In this document: positions 49,320 to 64,000 of the stretch, in pieces
Numbering within the stretch: the stretch's first letter is position 1
How the letters are laid out: every line of letters begins with the position of its first letter
Assembly: GCA_964035545.1 (NCBI GenBank)
Contig: OZ037771.1
Span: 6,986,690-7,050,689, forward strand
Direction: 5' to 3'
DNA length: 64,000 nt
DNA from: Bugula neritina
Lineage: Eukaryota; Bryozoa; Gymnolaemata; Cheilostomatida; Bugulidae
The notes under the pieces: model-generated
Told to the model about the DNA's origin: nothing
Databases searched by the model: none
Seen by the model: the letters and a program-made list of their open reading frames with translations, nothing else
Program-made: the position numbers and the translations under genes

Positions 49320-50257
49320 AGGGACCGCCCTGCTCACCTCAATCCGAGAAAGGGACTAGAAAATGTGTCCCAGGTCTGTTCAACCTCAGCCTGGCTGGAA
49401 TACCGCATCTAGATGGTTCACCTTCATGCGGTAGAAAACAATATTGACCCTCCCACTATTGTTGCTAGGGGTGAAACATTGTGCCCTGTTGATGATTTTG
49501 TCTACTTAGGAAGCAACCTGTCATCAAAGGCGGATCTGGGGAGAGAGATAGACAGACGGCTTCAAGCGGCTAGTATTGCTTACAGCAAGCTGAGGCAGAG
49601 AGTCTTTGACAACTCTAACCTGCAGGTAACCACAAAGCTGAAAGTGTACAAGGCTGTCATCATACCAACACTTCTGTATGCATTTGAGACATGGGCTACC
49701 TACGGTACTTACATAAAGAAGCTAGAAAATTATCACATGAAGAAATTGCGAGGAATATTGGACATCAAATGGACTGACAAGCGCACTTATAACAGCGTAT
49801 ACCAACAAATAAAGATTCCAAGCCTTGAAAGGCTCATCATCAAGAACAGACTTCGTTGGTAGGGACATGTAGTGAAAATGAAAGGACACAGACTTCCAAA
49901 ACAGATCCTTTATGGGGAGCTACAAATAGGTAAAAGATTGCAAGGAGGACAGAGGAAGCGCTTTAAAGACTGTCTCAAAGACAGTATGAAGCGCTCTCAC
50001 ATCAGAAGAGAGACCTGGGAATGGAATGCCGCAAGGAAGATCAGATGGAGATCTATGGTTCATAAAGGCTTGCAAATCTTTGAAGAAGAAAGAATGCGAC
50101 ACAGAAACGAACTTAGAGCTGGCCGCAAGAAGGCGTAGCTCAGCAGACACACCGAGTGATGACCTCAAATGCTTCCGCTGTGATCGCATATGCAGATCAC
50201 TGATAGGACTAAGAAGTCATCAAGCTACTCACAAATAGCTGTAGGCAGACATCATAC
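49320..50257 (+). mobile_element. LINE fragment (C-terminal half of a reverse transcriptase protein)
   Basis: Two consecutive frames (49,413-49,862 and 49,872-50,138) separated by one TAG codon give VYLGSNLSSKADLGREIDRR, then KLKVYKAVIIPTLLYAFETW, then LRW (stop) GHVVKMKGHRLPKQILYGEL and GGQRKRFKDCLKDSMK. These are the C-terminal blocks typical of non-LTR retrotransposon ORF2 proteins (thumb and connection). After them a frame ends in CFRCDRICRSLIGLRSHQATHK, a C2H2-type zinc-finger tail seen at the end of such proteins. The 5' part with the catalytic domain is missing. It is absent from the equivalent place in unit 1, so it inserted after the duplication. Confidence 0.85.
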
Positions 50258-50273
50258 TCTACTTAGAGGGATA

Positions 50274-50526
<253 letters not shown>

Positions 50527-52394
50527 ATGATATATATATATATATATACATATATGATATATGTATGTATATGATTAATATGTGTATACATTATCTGCTT
50601 GTATAAGCCATAAGTGTTTTACTATAGGGTATATATAAATCACATGCAGGCATTTGAATGTCTACACATATGAATATATTGTTACACATAGTTGTAATGA
50701 AACCATGACTGGCCAAATTCTCAACTCAAATCTAGTTTGAGCTCAAAAAGAGGCCGGCCTCACTCATAGAATATTTACTGCAGTGAAAGAAGTTGTGATC
50801 TCTTACACCTCACAATTAAAACAACCTATCAACAGGAGTTGTCTGCCTCCTAGCATCTACAAGAAAACAAGCAGGGAAGTTGTGTCACCTTTGTTGTCGG
50901 GTGGTCTGGAAAACTAGAATTAAGTTCATCGATAATATGATTTATGATTTATTCGAAAGATTATTGCTTTCCTCAATAAAAACTGTCGCTTTTTTGCATA
51001 ACTGTCCGTTTGAAAAGGTAAATGAGATTTGAAGAAAAGTAAGCATTTGCACTACTGCCGATACAATTCAAATATCCCGACTCAAGAAAGTTAGTAAACA
51101 GATAATTTTTGCCAGAAAAGGCGGAAAGAATCAAACAAGCTCAGCACACACCAGTTTATCATCTCAAAAATTGTTTTTCACATTCAAACATAACATACTA
51201 ATGTCATATTATACTAAACTACATATGCTGGTAAAACAGCAAGTTGCTTTGATATTTGCATATACGAAATAAATCATCTAAGAATTGCTTTTGTCTCAAT
51301 TATTTTAAGAAGAACATTATAAGAACAGTTGAGCCTTTGATGTTTGAAAACTAATGCATAGTAAAGTTCTGAAATGCAGTTTTAATTGCCAATTAGAAAA
51401 CCCTAGTCAAGTTGCAGTTTCACTGTATTATTATTAAGTTTTGAGCATTTCTTTTATAATTGTATGCCATCATAAGGAAGTCAAATATGTTTTTATGTCA
51501 TATAAAGTGCTGCTTTTCTATGACGAATGGGGGAGAAGCTGGTTATGTGACTGTTAATAGCTGACCCCTTGCCTAGAATTTAGAATCTGCCAGCTGCATG
51601 TTGACCTTGCTGTAAGGTCGACAGAAGGAAAGACAGTAAATTAAGGCAGCGTTTGGTTTTTCAATATTGCTATTTGTAAGAGTGATATCAAATGTCCACA
51701 TTGTTTATTGCTTCACATATTATTATATTATTGTGTTATTATGCTATATAAAACAGTCTAGAATGTTAGCTATACCAGCCAAGTTAACATCCTTGCTATC
51801 TAGGAACTGGAATTGATGTACTCAAATGTTAGCTCATTAATGATAACTTTTTAAACTCTGGACCACATACATGTAGGTTTATGTTTATTTTTAGAAATCA
51901 AGGTTGCATAGATAATTATCAAAAGCAAATGTAGGTTTGATAAAAAATATCAAGCTTTTTCTAAACAGTGAGGTTAGCTAGTTTGTCCCTGTTCCTCTCT
52001 TTAAAAAAAAATTGTTTCTGTCACAATCAGTTTTTAAAACAAATTTTGTAAAATATTTAGCATATTTCCATAACCGGCGAAATCAATTTTTATTAGTTCA
52101 TATACATAACTGTCAATGATTTGGATTGCTACTCTAACAATAATAATGTTCTATTACAGTCATGCACATGTATGCATATACTACATAAATGCAAGCTAAT
52201 GTATATATAGGCATATAACTCATAAAATCAAAATTGTACATAATATAGTGAAATAAAACGTTTGATCATGCATTAAGCATCTCACATGATTATTCAAAAT
52301 ATGATGCGTTATTTTTAGCCCCTTAAAATTATTAAAACTAAACACAAAATTCACTAAAATTTAGCAGTTCAAATTTCATTACCTTTATGATAGC

Positions 52395-62118
<9,724 letters not shown>

Positions 62119-63214
62119 GGTTTTTTTAAGAGTGTGTTCTTCTTCTTACGAGACAAAAAACTATGTTGTTTAGCTGAGTGTAATTTGCAGCACCTTTAAG
62201 CAGGGTTTGAAAAGAAAGGCGTAAATGATAAAAGTGTAAATATGAAAAAATAGACTCACTGATATGCTTGAGCTTTCGAGTGACGACCTGATAACCTAAA
62301 ATAGGTTATGATTCTAAGTAATTAGATAACGTAAAATGACGTAGGTTACTGTATGTAAATAATTCTCACTGCTCTGTAAATGGTTTACGATACTGACAGC
62401 CCAGCCCACTATTACCTTGCAATATTTAGATAGGATATTCAGCAGCAGGCATTAAGGTTTGTAGCTAATGTGATTCATTTGATTAGTGCTAACTATTTAA
62501 TATGAGGCTATGTCATGGCCTTGAGGCAATTGTCCTTCTTCCTCTCCAGGCTATCTGTTGATATGCTGGGGTTATACAGTGAATGCATACTGTGTTTTTG
62601 AAAATTCTCAATGGGAAATTTAGCAAGGCTTTTGTGTATTTACCGCATTTTTGGGCTAGTACAGTAACAACCTAAGCAGATGAAATTTTATTAACTACTC
62701 CAAAACAGTTATTGCAGCCATCATTTACTGTTATATTTAGCTGCGCTCTGCAAACAAAAAAGCCTAGTTGTTAGACATAAAAGATAAGTATAGATTAAGA
62801 TGCATATTTTCCTACTAAAACATGTTTTTTTATAAGATGTTGCGAGCAGATTTTTATTTTGTTTTTTTTATACCAAGTAATATAATTTTCAAAGCCAACC
62901 TCATTAATTTTATGCATATGTTATATACCGGTTTTTGAAGAATTGATGTTATTTAGTTTTTACCAGCAAGCATAAAAACACACTGCATGTAGAAACAGTT
63001 TAGGCATTCTTTGAATATTCTTGTTAAAAGTATATAAAGCCAGCTATATACGTGCTCAACAACAGGCTGAGACTTTCAAACATACTGGCGCTGACTGCAG
63101 CTGTGTCTTGTTTGTTGTGTGATAACAAAATACCACTTTAGTAACCTGTGCCAGATAAGGTTATATAACTGGTATGTTATCTGCAAATAGAGCTGTAAGT
63201 AAAAGTATAACTAT
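62119..63214. other. Upstream region of Otop-C and spacer
   Basis: AT-rich DNA with no convincing reading frame. It should contain the Otop-C promoter. It is not duplicated in unit 1, because the duplication breakpoint lies within exon 1. Confidence 0.6.
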
Positions 63215-63950
63215 CACTGCGTTTCCATGAAGGCGAATGAATGCGTACGGATGCCCGTACGGATTACATCGAAGGAAAAACCACACGTTCCTATGCAATC
63301 CGTACGAAGTTATCTTCTCTTTGCAACTGTGACGGCTGAACTAAAATGATAATTAATATGGCCAACTTTGAGTTTGAGTTCATGCACAACGACAATTTTT
63401 TAATTCTGTCTCCATTTTTGATAGATTAAATCAACTAAATACACAAACTTTGAGTCAGTTTATTTAAAATAAAAAAACCATAAACCAATTTCTTGATCGA
63501 TAAACAAAAGCTTAGAAGTAATTTAAATTTTCAAAATGAAAAAGCTGTCAACTTATTTTTAGCTTGAGAAAGCTTTGGCTTGCAGAATAGTTTTACAAAT
63601 TTAAGATGATTAGTAATTATTTTAAATAATAGCAGCTAGAATAAATAAAATAATTTTAATTTTTAAAAGTCGAAGTACACTTTAGCGTAGGTTGTAACCT
63701 ATAATTACTGTTAGCATCGCGTAACTATGTAACTAGCCGCCACAAATGCTGATCTCTGCCTCCAGCCCAAAAAAGGTTTCATTCGATTTAACCGAAGGAA
63801 CCATTTCCATGATGCGCATAATGCGAAGGAAAATTTTCATCGAAGGAGCCGTTCGGTGTAATTTCCGGCTGCGGTTTTGCTTCGATGCAACTGTTTCCAT
63901 AGGGCGAATGAGAAAATCCATTCGCATAATGCGATAATGGAAACGCAGTG
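63215..63950. mobile_element. 736-bp TIR DNA transposon, non-autonomous
   Basis: The left end cactgcgtttccat is mirrored by atggaaacgcagtg at the right end. Sub-terminal gcgaatg/cattcgc motifs recur near both ends, and the right part has internal repeats (catgatgcgcataatgcgaa, cattcgcataatgcgataat). Flanks suggest a TAT or TA target duplication. No transposase frame of useful length is present; the short overlapping frames near 63,733-63,988 are inside the repeat. The superfamily is uncertain. Confidence 0.83.
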
Positions 63951-64000
63951 TATATGAGATTCTCACAAACCAAACTGTTTGACAACATGGATGTGCAATT

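Noticed and set aside
63733-63988. Overlapping frames on both strands with Arg/Met-rich sequence
   Set aside because: They lie in the internally repeated, inverted sequence of the TIR element; no transposase motif.

Overview
The window is a stretch of an animal nuclear genome. It is AT-rich, genes are split into 7-10 short exons with GT-AG introns, AATAAA signals follow stop codons, and microsatellites and decayed transposable elements are abundant. The gene families (cytosolic sulfotransferase, SLC16-like transporter, otopetrin, secreted NHL/PAN proteins) fit a marine invertebrate, probably a lophotrochozoan. That placement is inference; no single feature identifies the species.

Left part (1-29,000, all genes on +). 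The last exon of one cytosolic sulfotransferase (286-395) is followed by a complete tandem paralogue (2,351-7,429; 7 exons, 309 aa), then a complete monocarboxylate-transporter-like MFS gene (8,205-13,617; 9 exons, 474 aa). Two tandem paralogues follow that encode secreted proteins: signal peptide, NHL-type beta-propeller, Thr/Ser-rich linker and a C-terminal Cys-rich PAN/Apple-like module (14,837-22,299, 527 aa; 24,998-28,973, 590 aa). Their introns hold very long (TA)n and (CA)n tracts, a 390-bp perfect palindrome, hairpins and SINE fragments.

Right part (29,000-62,118, genes on -). This is an otopetrin (12-TM proton channel family) cluster created by a tandem duplication of about 15.4 kb. 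The breakpoints can be read: unit 1 runs from inside the last exon of the second NHL/PAN gene (about 28,898) to inside exon 1 of an otopetrin gene (about 44,246). There it is joined directly to a second copy of the same NHL/PAN exon fragment, and unit 2 runs on to 62,118. Each unit carries two otopetrin genes. Otop-A (30,178-34,112) has a 1-nt frameshift relative to Otop-B (44,651-47,973), which is intact (635 aa). Otop-D in unit 1 is a clear pseudogene. Otop-C in unit 2 (52,395-62,118) keeps most exons but has lost its exon 5 and part of exon 6. Both units share a decayed Ty3/gypsy-type element in the same intron, so it was inserted before the duplication. Unit 2 then gained a LINE fragment with a (GA)n tail, a fold-back element and an LTR-like element.

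The right edge (62,119-64,000) has no visible gene but contains a 736-bp terminal-inverted-repeat element. Exon limits below come from reading frame, splice phase and paralogue comparison, not from transcripts.
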